Assembly (NCBI GenBank): GCA_016165875.1
Contig: JABBOT010000005.1
Location: 25,445,368-25,509,367 of the forward strand
Source: Acanthopleura granulata
Taxonomy: Eukaryota > Mollusca > Polyplacophora > Chitonida > Chitonidae
Direction: 5' to 3'
Length of the DNA: 64,000 bases
The stretch's first letter is position 1, and the number at the start of each line of letters is the position of its first letter. Below the pieces are notes generated by a model. The model worked only from the letters and a program-made list of their open reading frames with translations. It had not been told where the DNA came from and did no database searches. Both the position numbers and the translations under genes were made by a program. Shown piece after piece: positions 63,601 through 64,000 of this stretch.

Positions 63601-64000
63601 GGAGAGTGACGGGTTGGGGTTGGAGGTGGGGGATTTGAAAAATGTAGTGGTGAGCTTAATTTCTGATGTCCTTTGTTAGCCAGATGGAGGTAGTTTTTTT
63701 GTAAGTACTGTTTTTGTATATCAACTCATAGGAATGAGTGAAACTTTGAGCGTTAGCTTTTAATGAACAGCGTTGTTTAGTAACAGAAATGCAGAGCTGT
63801 TCCATAACATTGACATTCTTCACAACCTTGAGTAAAATATGTGAAAGGCATAGCACAAAATAGCCATTATAGATATTAAAACTGATATATGTCAGGGTTT
63901 AATCACACATGCAGAACCAAATTAATCTGTGAATGCATAAATTCCACCAACAAGCCGTAAAATATGATATCACAAATGGATTTGACCAATGCGATTGCAG

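Larger units (their letters stand above)
53077..64000 (+). other. RARS1: Long RARS1 intron, no further exons recognised
   Basis: The next expected segment, which carries a conserved Arg-synthetase block after GEDK, was not found on the + strand. The interval holds repeats listed separately and otherwise AT-rich DNA. The window ends in gcgattgcag, which could be an acceptor but cannot be judged without the following bases. Confidence 0.6.

Noticed and set aside
63991..64000. Acceptor of the next RARS1 exon at the window edge
   Set aside because: gcgattgcag ends in AG but lacks a strong pyrimidine tract and the following codons are not visible.

Overview
The window is nuclear DNA of an invertebrate animal, most likely a lophotrochozoan such as a mollusc or brachiopod. 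The evidence is two intron-rich, AT-rich conserved metazoan genes on the + strand, many copies of tRNA-derived SINEs with (AAATA)n-type tails, and abundant small inverted-repeat elements and minisatellites. No species is assigned.

Layout: 685-4912 holds the 3' exons of ABHD18 (an alpha/beta-hydrolase), with its 3' UTR to about 5.8 kb. 5.8-36.8 kb is a repeat-rich intergenic region. It carries a gag fragment, several inverted-repeat (MITE-like) elements, SINEs, a LINE RNase H fragment and a low-complexity tract at 31.5-34.2 kb. From 36800 to at least 53076 runs RARS1 (cytosolic arginyl-tRNA synthetase); ten coding exons are visible, up to the block after the [11 protein letters not shown] motif. 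The remaining exons must lie beyond 64000. 53.1-64.0 kb looks like one long intron with repeats.

The main discovery is a pair of related virus-like integrated elements. Element 1 (16174-29325, about 13.2 kb, intergenic) has about 325-bp terminal inverted repeats, starts AGCAGCAG, ends CTGCTGCT and is flanked by the 5-bp target duplication ACAAG. It carries decayed genes in a compact, bidirectional layout: membrane and structural-type genes (A minus, B plus, C minus), a putative capsid protein, a packaging-type ATPase, small accessory genes, an integrase fragment, and a minus-strand gene combining a family B DNA polymerase palm, a superfamily 1 helicase and an HNH nuclease, preceded by a zinc-ribbon gene. 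Element 2 (44946-50588, about 5.6 kb, in a RARS1 intron) has the same termini, the 5-bp duplication TGTAG and the same gene ends. An internal deletion removed the capsid, ATPase, integrase and polymerase palm, and one terminal repeat swelled by a 19-bp tandem expansion. The gene content recalls Polinton/Maverick and Polinton-like virus elements, but the target duplication is 5 bp rather than the 6 bp described for Polintons. All major genes carry stops or frameshifts, so these are fossils.

The host genes also hold notable structures. ABHD18 has two alternative copies of a 90-nt exon under evident protein-level constraint, plus a decayed partial copy of the following exon. RARS1 has a 143-bp tandem duplication that copies the start of one exon and leads into a stop.
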